A DNA stretch of 15,297 nucleotides from Clostridia bacterium (GTDB lineage Bacteria; Bacillota; Clostridia; Christensenellales; Aristaeellaceae), in contig CAAEUQ010000161.1 of NCBI GenBank assembly GCA_900759005.1, positions 1-15,297 on the forward strand, written 5' to 3'. Each line of letters begins with the position of its first letter. Within the stretch, counting starts at the first letter, position 1. Position numbers and translations under genes: made by a program. Of this stretch, positions 7,123 through 14,597 are shown one piece after another. Below the pieces are notes generated by a model. It had not been told where the DNA came from, searched no databases, and was given only the letters and a program-made list of their open reading frames with translations.

Positions 7123-9066
7123 TTAAATGAAATCCGGATTTTCGTTCTTCATGAACGCTTCAAACTGCGCTCCGGTGAGCTTTTCACGCTTGGCGAGGAG
7201 CTTCGAAAGCCCGTCAAGCTGATCGCGATGCTCGGTCAGAATCTGAATCGCGCGTGCATACGCCGCGTCGACCAGTGCTTGAACCTCCGCGTCGATCAGC
7301 GCGGTAACGTGCTCGGACAAGCCCATGCTTTCCTGCGCGAACGATTTGCCGAGGAAGACTTCGCGCTCGGAGCCCAGATACACGGGACCAAGCTTTTCAC
7401 TCATGCCGTATTCGGTCACCATGTCGCGCGCGAGCTTCGTCGCCTGCTTGATGTCGTTCGAAGCGCCAGTGAACTGATCGTGGAATGCCAGCTCTTCCGC
7501 CGCTCGACCGCCCATGCAGGAAGCCATGCGCGCACACATTTCGGCGCGAGACATATGCTGACGCTCGTCCTTCGGAATGTACAGCGTATAGCCCGCCGCC
7601 ATGCCGCGCGGAATCGTCGTAACCTCGCGAACGGGATCACACTCGGGAATATAATAGGAAACGATTGCATGACCGCATTCGTGATACGCGGTCTGCCGGC
7701 GATCCTCGTCCGTCACGCGCAGCGATTTCTTTTCAGGCCCCGCCATTACGCGCACGATCGATTCCTCGATCATTTCCAGCGTAATGCGCTTTTCATTCCT
7801 GCGCGCGGCGAGCAGAGCCGCCTCGTTCATCAGGTTCATCAGATCCGCGCCGGTGAAATACGGGGTCTGCTGTGCGATGCGGTGAAGATCCACGTCGTCC
7901 GCCAGAGGCTTGTTCTTTGCGTGAATGCGCAGAACCGCTTCACGACCGACCACATCGGGATAATTGACCGTGATTCGGCGATCGAAACGACCGGGGCGGA
8001 GCAGCGCCGGGTCGAGCACGTCCGCGCGATTCGTTGCCGCCAGAACGATGATGCCCTGATTCTGCGAAAAGCCGTCCATTTCAACCAGCAGCTGGTTCAG
8101 CGTCTGTTCGCGTTCATCATGGCTGCCGCCCAAGCCCGTGCCGCGCTGACGACCAACCGCGTCGATTTCGTCAATAAAGATGATCGCCGGAGCCGCCCGA
8201 CGCGCCTGATCGAACAGGTCGCGCACGCGCGAAGCGCCCACGCCGACGAACATTTCCATGAAGTCGGAGCCCGAAATCGTGAAGAAAGGCACCTTCGCTT
8301 CGCCCGCAACGGCGCGCGCGAGCAGCGTTTTGCCCGTTCCGGGCGGGCCGATCAGCAGAACACCCGTCGGGATTTTCGCGCCCAGCTCGGTGAATTTTTT
8401 CGGATCGCGCAGGTAATCGACGATTTCCTTGAGCTCTTCCTTTTCCTCGTCCGCGCCCGCGACGTCGCCAAACGTTACTTTGTTTTTAGCAGGATCGTTC
8501 AGCCGCGCGCGCGATTTGCCGAAGGACATCGCGCCGCCCTTGCCGCTGCCTGCCTGCTGGCGCATCATCATGAAGATGAACGTGCCGAACAGCAGAATCA
8601 TGATCAGATACGGCAGAAGCTCTATGATCCACGATGGCGAATCCGGCAGCTTGTTCGTTACGGTGAACGTGTATTCCGTGGGGGACACGTCGTGACCAAG
8701 CAGGTTTTTGTAAATCTGATTGACGTCCTTGTAGAACTGATCTTCACTCGGGATAACGGCTTCGAAATCGTAATGCGTTCCGAAATCCGCTTCCTTGACA
8801 AGGCTGTTTTCGATCCTGCCATAGACCTTCGTCTGCTGAATGATCAGCCCGTCGATCGTCTTTTCGGGATCGCCGCTCTTGCCAAGATCGCTCCCCGCGT
8901 CGGATTCAATCCATTCCAGAAGGGACGAATAGCTCAGCGTTTTCGGTTTGACCGGAGAAGTATTCACCAGCGACTGTACGATCGCCAAAATGATCGCCAG
9001 CAGCGCGAGATACAGAAGCGGCCCCTGAAGAAAGCGGCGCATCGTCTGTTTGTTCTTTGCTTCCAA
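7123..9066 (-). CDS. ftsH: ATP-dependent zinc metalloprotease FtsH
   Basis: Membrane-anchored AAA protease that degrades misfolded membrane proteins and selected regulators; acts as a hexamer facing the cytoplasm. Order along 647 residues: transmembrane helix about 15-33, a short extracytoplasmic domain, transmembrane helix about 145-168, AAA module with Walker A GPPGTGKT (240-247), Walker B IIFIDEID (295-302) and the second region of homology ending RPGRFDR (about 344-363), then the M41 protease domain with zinc motif HECGH (462-466) and the third-ligand aspartate in SNDIKQAT (Asp538). The motif's X position is Cys where Ala is more usual. Start chosen is TTG at 9066, because GAGGA (9075-9079) lies eight bases upstream; the first ATG (9042) has no ribosome binding site. 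Last gene of tilS-hpt-ftsH, the order also found in Bacillus subtilis. Confidence 0.97.
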   Translation of the reverse strand: MEAKNKQTMRRFLQGPLLYLALLAIILAIVQSLVNTSPVKPKTLSYSSLLEWIESDAGSDLGKSGDPEKTIDGLIIQQTKVYGRIENSLVKEADFGTHYDFEAVIPSEDQFYKDVNQIYKNLLGHDVSPTEYTFTVTNKLPDSPSWIIELLPYLIMILLFGTFIFMMMRQQAGSGKGGAMSFGKSRARLNDPAKNKVTFGDVAGADEEKEELKEIVDYLRDPKKFTELGAKIPTGVLLIGPPGTGKTLLARAVAGEAKVPFFTISGSDFMEMFVGVGASRVRDLFDQARRAAPAIIFIDEIDAVGRQRGTGLGGSHDEREQTLNQLLVEMDGFSQNQGIIVLAATNRADVLDPALLRPGRFDRRITVNYPDVVGREAVLRIHAKNKPLADDVDLHRIAQQTPYFTGADLMNLMNEAALLAARRNEKRITLEMIEESIVRVMAGPEKKSLRVTDEDRRQTAYHECGHAIVSYYIPECDPVREVTTIPRGMAAGYTLYIPKDERQHMSRAEMCARMASCMGGRAAEELAFHDQFTGASNDIKQATKLARDMVTEYGMSEKLGPVYLGSEREVFLGKSFAQESMGLSEHVTALIDAEVQALVDAAYARAIQILTEHRDQLDGLSKLLAKREKLTGAQFEAFMKNENPDFI

Positions 9067-9093
9067 TCCTTTTATCCTCGCTTTCAGAAGCGT

Positions 9094-9636
9094 TTATTCG
9101 TAGATTTCCGGCTTCAGCACGCCGATATACGGCAGGTTCCGGTAAAACTCCGCGTAGTCCAGACCAAATCCGACCACGAATTCGTTGCCGACTTGAAAGC
9201 CGGAATAATCCGCCTGCAAGGTGACGCCCGGCGCACGGCGGGACGGCTTGTCCAGCAGCGTGCAGAGCTTGATCGATTTCGCGCCGCGGCTTTCGAGCAT
9301 CCGCGTAAGATAGGAAAGCGTGAATCCGGAATCGACGATGTCCTCGACGATCACGACATGCTTGCCCTCGATCGAAGTCGACAGATCCTTACGGATTTCA
9401 ACCTCGCCGGAGGATTTGGTCGAATTGCCGTAGCTGGAGACCGCCATGAAATCCATCGTCAGCGGGATGTCCATCGCGCGCACGAGATCCGTATAAAACA
9501 GAACCGCGCCCTTGAGAATGCAGACCATCGTCGGCTTCAGATCGCGATAGTCCTCGGAGAGCTGCTTTCCGAGCTCGGCAATGCGTTTTTTGAGCTGTTC
9601 TTCGCTAAAAAGTACCTTGGCAATGTCCTTGTCCAC
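9094..9636 (-). CDS. hpt: Hypoxanthine phosphoribosyltransferase
   Basis: Purine salvage enzyme joining hypoxanthine (often also guanine) to PRPP to give IMP or GMP; cytosolic. The PRPP-binding signature VVIVEDIVDSGFT is at about 94-106, and the N-terminal DIAKVLFSEEQLKKRI and the LKGAVLFYTDLVR segment are typical of bacterial Hpt. The longest frame begins with TTG at 9651, but that codon sits in the Shine-Dalgarno itself: GGAGG at 9645-9649 is eight bases upstream of GTG at 9636, which gives a 180-residue protein starting MDKDIAKVLF, matching family length. It lies 18 nt after tilS and 27 nt before ftsH. In B. subtilis TilS and HprT also act together on ftsH expression, which may explain the conserved order; that role is not shown here. 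Confidence 0.95.
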   Translation of the reverse strand: MDKDIAKVLFSEEQLKKRIAELGKQLSEDYRDLKPTMVCILKGAVLFYTDLVRAMDIPLTMDFMAVSSYGNSTKSSGEVEIRKDLSTSIEGKHVVIVEDIVDSGFTLSYLTRMLESRGAKSIKLCTLLDKPSRRAPGVTLQADYSGFQVGNEFVVGFGLDYAEFYRNLPYIGVLKPEIYE

Positions 9637-9654
9637 GTTCGTTTCCTCCAATAT

Positions 9655-10968
9655 CTAAAAATTGTAAAATGGTTTCCAAGCCAGCATGACGGCGCGGTCG
9701 CACGGCGAAATGATTTTGACGTCCTCGCTGACCGCACAGCCGATTGCCCATAAAATCCGGTTTCCGCGCGCAATCACGGGAAGAAAATCGCGCAGCGGGC
9801 GATCGATCTTTTTATCGATCAGAAAATCTGAAAACGACTTTTCACCGCAGCCGAGCGGACGAATGCGGTCGCCGTCGCGCCGCGTGCGAATCACGGCGCC
9901 TTCCAGCGCGTCCATGCAAAGCACCTGGCGAAAGCGATCGGCAATCGGCTTCGCGGGCGCGGAACGCGCGTCCATTTCGCCCAGCGGGAGAAACGCGGTC
10001 GCGCCGTTCAGGGAAAGATTCACAGGCACGGGTAAAGAAACGCGCTTCGGCAAAAAATAAATCGCGTTCGGCGTGCGTTCAGCGAACCATTCTCCTGAAA
10101 GATCGCGGCGCGCGCGGGATTGATTTGCCATTTGCGCAATCGCAACCAGCGCGGCGTTATCGATAGAAACCGGACAAACGCGATCAATCGCGCGGCGAAG
10201 AATCGCTTCGTCCGCAGCTTCGGGCTGCATCATTCGAATGCCGTAAGCGCCTCTTTGCAAACGGGCGCTCAGAAAGCGATCGACTTCGCGCTCCATAAAT
10301 CGGTTTTCGACCTGCACGCATTCGGCAAACCGCGAAAGCGCGCGCTGCGCGTTCGGATAGGATTCCTCCAAAGCCGGAATCGCATTCAGCCGAAGCGCGT
10401 TCCGCGGCGTGTTCGAAACGAGATTTGTCGAATCCGTGCGCCATTTGAGTCCCCGCGCGTCGAGAAACGCTTCCAGCTCACTTTTGGAAAAACCGAGCAG
10501 CGGGCGATACAGCCGCCCGTCGTCCCGAGGCATTCCGCACGCGCCTTTCACACCAGATCCGCGCAGCAGATGCATCAGCACCGTCTCCGCCTGATCGTTC
10601 AAATGATGTGCCAGCGCGATCCGATCGGCATTTACCGAAATGCGAATGCGCTCGAGCGCTTCGTGGCGAAGCCGCCGCGCGGCGGTTTCGAGTCCTTCAC
10701 CGGTTCTTGCGGATTCGGCAGGCACGTCAATCGATACAATATGAAGCGAAACGTTCATTTTTCGGCACAGATTTTCGCAGAATGCCGCATCGTCCAGACT
10801 TTCGCGTCCGCGAATGCCGTGCTCGACGTGCGCACATGTCAGGCGAACGTCCGGCGCGCATTCATGAAGCATGACCAGCAGCGCCACGGAATCCGCTCCG
10901 CCCGACAGTGCGACGAGCAGATGCATTCCGCGCGCGTCTTCAAATAGCGCGTTTGCCGGATCAATCAT
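9655..10968 (-). CDS. tilS: tRNA(Ile)-lysidine synthetase
   Basis: Attaches lysine to C34 of the tRNA-Ile with CAU anticodon, changing both its amino-acid identity and its codon reading from AUG to AUA; essential in most bacteria. The PP-loop ATP pyrophosphatase motif SGGADS is at 22-27. Downstream HVEHGIRG, ALAHHLNDQAETVLMHLLRG and RPLLGFSK are hallmark TilS segments. The remaining part to residue 437 covers the middle and C-terminal tRNA-recognition domains. An in-frame TTG at 10986 would add six residues, but GGAGGG at 10977-10982 lies eight bases before the ATG at 10968, so that start is used. First gene of tilS-hpt-ftsH and divergent from spoIVB. Confidence 0.95.
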   Translation of the reverse strand: MIDPANALFEDARGMHLLVALSGGADSVALLVMLHECAPDVRLTCAHVEHGIRGRESLDDAAFCENLCRKMNVSLHIVSIDVPAESARTGEGLETAARRLRHEALERIRISVNADRIALAHHLNDQAETVLMHLLRGSGVKGACGMPRDDGRLYRPLLGFSKSELEAFLDARGLKWRTDSTNLVSNTPRNALRLNAIPALEESYPNAQRALSRFAECVQVENRFMEREVDRFLSARLQRGAYGIRMMQPEAADEAILRRAIDRVCPVSIDNAALVAIAQMANQSRARRDLSGEWFAERTPNAIYFLPKRVSLPVPVNLSLNGATAFLPLGEMDARSAPAKPIADRFRQVLCMDALEGAVIRTRRDGDRIRPLGCGEKSFSDFLIDKKIDRPLRDFLPVIARGNRILWAIGCAVSEDVKIISPCDRAVMLAWKPFYNF

Positions 10969-10994
10969 GAAATAAGCCCTCCACAATACCCTAC

Positions 10995-11023
10995 ATTATA
11001 TCGAAAAAAGAGAGGAAAGGCAA
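10995..11023 (-). promoter_or_regulatory. Sigma-A promoter of tilS-hpt-ftsH
   Basis: Minus-strand -35 TTGCCT (11018-11023; 4 of 6 consensus bases), 17-nt spacer, consensus TATAAT at 10995-11000. The transcript would start about 10988, just ahead of the tilS Shine-Dalgarno. No promoter-terminator pair is seen between the three genes, so they probably share this transcript. Confidence 0.82.
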
Positions 11024-11251
11024 CCGTATTTCGGCGAATAAAGTGTAAAACGTGGTGTTTCAGGCAAGAATTGCATATATAGGTATGGTTTGACAAATCC
11101 TCTCTCCGCGCGTTTACGCCCACCGCTGCGCCAGCCATTGCCACACTGCGGCGGATTTCCCAGCATACGCCGCTCTGCGCGCGGAGAAATTGAATTCGGC
11201 GGCGCGCGGTTTTGCGCGAAGCCGCCAAAATCAAAAAAGGGGGAGAGTGCA
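11024..11251. other. Intergenic region and structured leader between tilS and spoIVB
   Basis: About 230 bases with no gene I can support. It contains a TTGACA at 11090-11095 on the plus strand without a matching -10. There is also a perfect 10-bp inverted repeat (TCTCCGCGCG at 11103-11112, CGCGCGGAGA at 11178-11187) enclosing a GCGGCG/CGCCGC hairpin (11148-11173). A second strong hairpin, with arms GGCGGC (11198-11203) and GCCGCC (11221-11226) plus inner CGCG/CGCG, ends 12 bases before the spoIVB Shine-Dalgarno. I could not find a convincing sigma-F or sigma-G promoter, though spoIVB genes usually have one. Confidence 0.5.
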
Positions 11252-12490
11252 TTGAGAAATCGGAGAATGCGCAGATGCGCGGCGATTCTGATCGTTTCGG
11301 CGATTGCGATGATTTCACCGGGAATTGCGTCGCTCGGCGATCTTCCGGACGCGCTTGTTCTGCGCGCGGGCGGCGGAAGCAGCATCGAAAGCAGACTTCC
11401 GCTGTACGCGTCGGTCATGGGAAGCGGGAATCTCGTCACTGCCGCGCGATCGGAGGAGGCGGGCGTTCAGCTGACGGCGAGCGATGAAACGGGAGACGCG
11501 GAGGTCGTCCTGAAGCTGCTCGGGGTCATTCCGGTAAAAACCGTGCGCGTGACGGTCGAACCGGAAAAGCGGCTGATTCCGGGGGGAAGGTCGCTCGGCG
11601 TGGCGGTGAAATCGCAGGGTGTGGTCGTGGTCGGCGCGTCGGATCTCGGGAAAAACAGAAGTCCCGCGAGTGCGGCGGGCATTCGCACGGGCGATGTGAT
11701 TACGCAGGTGAACCGGCAGGACGTTTTGAACGCGCAAACGCTTTCGGACGCGATGCAGGAAGGCGCAGCGGCGCATCTGCGCGTGCTGCGCGACGAAGAA
11801 ACACTTGAATTCGACGTAACGCCCGAGCTCGATCCTCGCGACGGCAATTATCGCCTCGGCGTGTGGGTGCGCGAAAATACCGCAGGCGTGGGAACACTGA
11901 CCTATTACGATCCCGAAACAGGGCGATACGGCGCGCTGGGTCACGCGATTACCGATGTGGATACCGGAACGATGTTTCCCGTACGCGAGGGCGCGGTTTA
12001 TGAAAACAGCGTAACCGGCATTACCCGCGGCGAGGAGGGCGCCCCCGGCGAACTGTCCGGCGGATTCATGTCGGAAGGCGTCGCGCTGGGCGAAATCGAT
12101 CGGAATACGGAATGCGGCGTTTTCGGCGAAGGCGATGCGGCGCTTGCGGCGGACAGCCTGTATCCGAACGGGCTGCCGGTTGCGTCGCGCGGCGAAATTC
12201 ATCCGGGCAGCGCAGAAATCTTAACCTGTGTCGGCGGAGAAGAAATTCGCGCGTATGATATTCAGATTGAAAAGGTGAACGCGTCGCCCGAACGCCATAC
12301 GCGCACGATGGTCATTCGCGTGACCGATCCTGAACTGATCGAGAAAACCGGCGGCATCGTTCAGGGAATGTCCGGAAGCCCGATCGTTCAGGACGGTAAG
12401 CTCGCGGGCGCGGTGACGCACGTGCTGATCGACGACCCGACGCGCGGCTATGGAATCGCGATTGAAGCCATGATCGAGGCGGCAGGTTAA
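11252..12490 (+). CDS. spoIVB: SpoIVB family serine peptidase (sporulation stage IV protein B)
   Basis: Forespore-made, secreted S55 serine protease that in B. subtilis signals across the intermembrane space to activate pro-sigma-K processing. Order over 412 residues: basic N terminus and membrane/signal segment (about 9-27), a PDZ domain (about 108-190, with SPASAAGIRTGDVITQVN), then the S55 peptidase domain. The catalytic triad can be aligned to the known one: His231 in GALGHAITD, Asp359 in VTDPEL and Ser374 in QGMSGSP, with the Asp-Ser spacing of 15 residues as in B. subtilis. Start is TTG at 11252, six bases after a GGGGGAG Shine-Dalgarno (11239-11245); an ATG at 11267 is the alternative. 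Followed by spo0A, the same order as in B. subtilis. Confidence 0.94.
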   Translation: MRNRRMRRCAAILIVSAIAMISPGIASLGDLPDALVLRAGGGSSIESRLPLYASVMGSGNLVTAARSEEAGVQLTASDETGDAEVVLKLLGVIPVKTVRVTVEPEKRLIPGGRSLGVAVKSQGVVVVGASDLGKNRSPASAAGIRTGDVITQVNRQDVLNAQTLSDAMQEGAAAHLRVLRDEETLEFDVTPELDPRDGNYRLGVWVRENTAGVGTLTYYDPETGRYGALGHAITDVDTGTMFPVREGAVYENSVTGITRGEEGAPGELSGGFMSEGVALGEIDRNTECGVFGEGDAALAADSLYPNGLPVASRGEIHPGSAEILTCVGGEEIRAYDIQIEKVNASPERHTRTMVIRVTDPELIEKTGGIVQGMSGSPIVQDGKLAGAVTHVLIDDPTRGYGIAIEAMIEAAG

Positions 12491-12514
12491 CTTATAAAAA
12501 AACTCTGTTTCTAC

Positions 12515-12542
12515 GCAGGAATTCACCAAAAGACTGTAGAAT
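12515..12542 (+). promoter_or_regulatory. Sigma-H type promoter of spo0A
   Basis: GCAGGAATT (12515-12523), a 12-nt spacer and GTAGAAT (12536-12542) match the published sigma-H consensus RnAGGAwWW - N11-12 - RnnGAAT at every defined position. It lies 27 bases before the spo0A ATG and 24 bases after the spoIVB stop. B. subtilis spo0A is also driven by a sigma-H promoter in the same gap. No terminator is seen between spoIVB and spo0A, so read-through is also possible. Confidence 0.85.
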
Positions 12543-12568
12543 TTTTTATCGAACCGGAGGAAACGGAT

Positions 12569-13297
12569 ATGGATGCGCAGATTTCACGGGCATTGATCGC
12601 ATCGCCCTTTGAATCGAGCAGGGCGCGCTTTTCCGCGCTGCTGCGCGAATCGGGCGTGCGAGATATGCAGTTTTCCGATGACGGGCGCGAGGCGCTGAAG
12701 CGCGTTTCGGAGCGGACGATTGATCTTTTGATCGTCGATTCGGTGCTCCCGTATTTGGACGGCGCAACGCTCGCAGAGCATGTGCTGCATTTGAAGCTGG
12801 GCGTCTATCCGGGCGTTATAATGCTTACGGACGCCGGAATGCGCGTGCGCGTGCCGGAGGAGAATTGCGTTTTGATCGATCGAAACGCGGCTTTGCCGGC
12901 GCTTCAAAACGTGATTCAGCGATTACGTCCGGAGGTCAGAGCCGTTTCCGAAGGCAATCGAAAAAGGATCCTCGGTCTTTTGGAAAACGTCGGCGTGCCC
13001 GCGCATTGCGGACGCGACTATCTCCTTCGCGCGATTGGGATGACCTGGTGGGACGAGCGGCTTGCCCACTCGCTGAAGCGCCGGGTGTATCCCACGATTG
13101 CGGAGGCGTACGGCGCGGGCGCGCGCCATGTGGAAAACGCGATTCGCCATTCGATTGATCTGGCGTGGAAAAGCGGCCGCGTGGAGGCGCAGTACGAAAG
13201 TTTCGGAGATACCATAGACGCGGCGCGCGGCAGCCCCTCATCGGGCGAAATGATCGCGCGGCTTGCGGATATACTACGTTGGGAGGGAAGAGCATGA
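12569..13297 (+). CDS. spo0A: Sporulation transcription factor Spo0A with a degenerate receiver domain
   Basis: 242-residue two-domain regulator. The C-terminal part (about 133-242) is a clear Spo0A effector domain: VGVPAH (141-146), the YPTIAEAYG helix and the recognition helix RHVENAIRHSIDLAW (186-200) align with the B. subtilis protein. The N-terminal part (about 7-118) is a shortened receiver. The phosphoacceptor position is kept (Asp57 in IVDSVLPYLDG) as is the switch threonine (Thr87). However, the acidic pair that binds magnesium is replaced by Ser12-Pro13, the conserved lysine by Asp104, and the segment between Thr87 and Asp104 is several residues short. Position directly after spoIVB argues that this is the genome's orthologous spo0A rather than a paralogue. 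GGAGG at 12556-12560 is eight bases before the ATG. Normal phosphorelay control is doubtful. Confidence 0.9.
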   Translation: MDAQISRALIASPFESSRARFSALLRESGVRDMQFSDDGREALKRVSERTIDLLIVDSVLPYLDGATLAEHVLHLKLGVYPGVIMLTDAGMRVRVPEENCVLIDRNAALPALQNVIQRLRPEVRAVSEGNRKRILGLLENVGVPAHCGRDYLLRAIGMTWWDERLAHSLKRRVYPTIAEAYGAGARHVENAIRHSIDLAWKSGRVEAQYESFGDTIDAARGSPSSGEMIARLADILRWEGRA

Positions 13298-14472
13298 AGA
13301 AAATGAAGCGCGTGGTTCTGGTCGTCCTCGACGGCGTCGGCGCGGGTTGGCAGCACGATGCGAAGCGCTATGGCGACGAAGGCGCGGACACGCTCGGACA
13401 CGTTTTTGTTGAAGCACACCCGAACATTCCGAATATGACGGAGCTGGGATTGCTGAAAACCATCGGGATGCACCCCTACGGAGAGGACGATCCGATCGGC
13501 TGCTACGGTACGATGACCGAATGCGCCGCAGGCAAGGATACTACATCCGGTCACTGGGAAATCACGGGACTGACCCTGAAGGAGCCCTTCCCGACGTTCC
13601 CGAACGGCTTCCCGCAGGAACTGATCGAAGCGTTCGAGCATGAAACCGGTATGGGCGTAATCGGCAACAAAGCCGCGTCTGGCACACAGATTATCGAGGA
13701 GCTCGGCGTCGAGCATATCCGCACCGGTAAGCTGATCGTTTATACGTCCGCGGACAGCGTGTTCCAGATTGCGGCGCATGAGGCGATCGTTCCGCCGACG
13801 GAGCTGTGGCACGTCTGCCGCATTGCGCGCCGTTTGCTCAAGGGCAAATACAATGTCGGCCGCGTGATCGCCCGTCCGTTTATCGGCAATCCAGGTTCGT
13901 TTGTGCGCACCGGGAATCGCCGTGATTTCTCGGTTGATCCGGTCGGAAAGACGATGCTGGACGTTCTGAAGAGCGAGGGCTACGACGTGCTGGGCGTCGG
14001 CAAAATTGAGGATATCTTCAATCACCGCGGCCTTACGCAGTCCAATCACGCCGCAGGCAACGAAGCCTGCACCGACGCGATCATTCAGTATATGCAGAAG
14101 GAGAACTGGAAGGGTCTGCTGTTTGCGAACCTCGTCGATACCGATCAGCTTTACGGCCATCGCAACGACGTAAAGGGCTTTGCCGGTGCGCTTGAAGCGT
14201 TCGATAAGCGCTTGCCCGAGATTCTGAAGCTGCTCGGCGACGACGGAATGCTGATCATCACCGCCGACCACGGCTGCGACCCGACGTTCCCGACGACCGA
14301 CCATACGCGCGAGCGTGTGCCGCTGGTCACGTGGGGACTCGGTCTCCAGGAGGGCGTAAATCTGGGACAGCGGAAGACGTTTGCGGACGTGTCGGCGACG
14401 GTTCTTGAAGCGCTCGGCAGCGAAACGAGGCTCGACGGAACGAGCTTCTATCCGGAAATTGCGCTGGATTAA
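13294..14472 (+). CDS. deoB: Phosphopentomutase
   Basis: Interconverts ribose (or deoxyribose) 1- and 5-phosphates, linking nucleoside breakdown to the pentose phosphate pathway; cytosolic, manganese-dependent. The 392-residue length is normal. Metal-site motifs are VVLDGVGAG (Asp13) and TADHGCD (about 323-329) followed by TTDHTRE. The nucleophile loop GKDTTSGHWE (80-89) has Ser85 where the B. cereus enzyme has its phosphorylated Thr; the E. coli enzyme also has Ser here, as far as I recall. ATG at 13294 overlaps the spo0A stop by 4 nt (ATGA), and GGGAGGG at 13281-13287 lies six bases upstream, so upstream in-frame starts within spo0A are rejected. Translational coupling with spo0A is likely. 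No hairpin terminator follows. Confidence 0.96.
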   Translation: MKKMKRVVLVVLDGVGAGWQHDAKRYGDEGADTLGHVFVEAHPNIPNMTELGLLKTIGMHPYGEDDPIGCYGTMTECAAGKDTTSGHWEITGLTLKEPFPTFPNGFPQELIEAFEHETGMGVIGNKAASGTQIIEELGVEHIRTGKLIVYTSADSVFQIAAHEAIVPPTELWHVCRIARRLLKGKYNVGRVIARPFIGNPGSFVRTGNRRDFSVDPVGKTMLDVLKSEGYDVLGVGKIEDIFNHRGLTQSNHAAGNEACTDAIIQYMQKENWKGLLFANLVDTDQLYGHRNDVKGFAGALEAFDKRLPEILKLLGDDGMLIITADHGCDPTFPTTDHTRERVPLVTWGLGLQEGVNLGQRKTFADVSATVLEALGSETRLDGTSFYPEIALD

Positions 14473-14482
14473 CGCGTATAAA

Positions 14483-14534
14483 TTGACTTTTTACGAAAAA
14501 GATACTTGTTATTCTATGCTAAATGGGGTAAAAT
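14483..14534 (+). promoter_or_regulatory. Promoter region of gap
   Basis: Best candidate: -35 TTGTTA (14506-14511), 17-nt spacer, -10 TAAAAT (14529-14534). An overlapping alternative is TTGACT (14483-14488), 18-nt spacer, TGTTAT (14507-14512). Either gives a leader of about 60-80 nt. The leader holds a weak dyad AGGTAC...GGACCT (14550-14565). Confidence 0.6.
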
Positions 14535-14597
14535 GGTATCCGTAAACTGAGGTACTTTGGGACCTGAGTGAACCTGATTTGTTAGGAGGTTTTTGTC

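Noticed and set aside
7228..9753. 841-codon open frame on the plus strand opposite ftsH and hpt
   Set aside because: It lies entirely antisense to two clear genes, has no ribosome binding site or recognisable domain, and its composition (rich in Arg, Ala, His, Val) is what the complement of GC-rich coding sequence gives.
11071..11095. Possible sigma-G or sigma-A promoter for spoIVB (TGCATA at 11072-11077 region; TTGACA at 11090)
   Set aside because: Neither has a matching -10 at an acceptable distance, so I could not support a promoter call.
11090..11251. N-terminal extension of SpoIVB from an upstream in-frame TTG
   Set aside because: No ribosome binding site at 11090. The extra 54 residues are low-complexity and Pro/Arg-rich and would bury the signal segment, whereas GGGGGAG is ideally placed for the TTG at 11252.
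12491..12514. Possible terminator between spoIVB and spo0A
   Set aside because: There is an A-rich run but no stable hairpin followed by T residues on the plus strand.
13018..14304. 428-codon open frame on the minus strand opposite spo0A and deoB
   Set aside because: Antisense shadow of deoB and the end of spo0A; no recognisable protein features or initiation signals.
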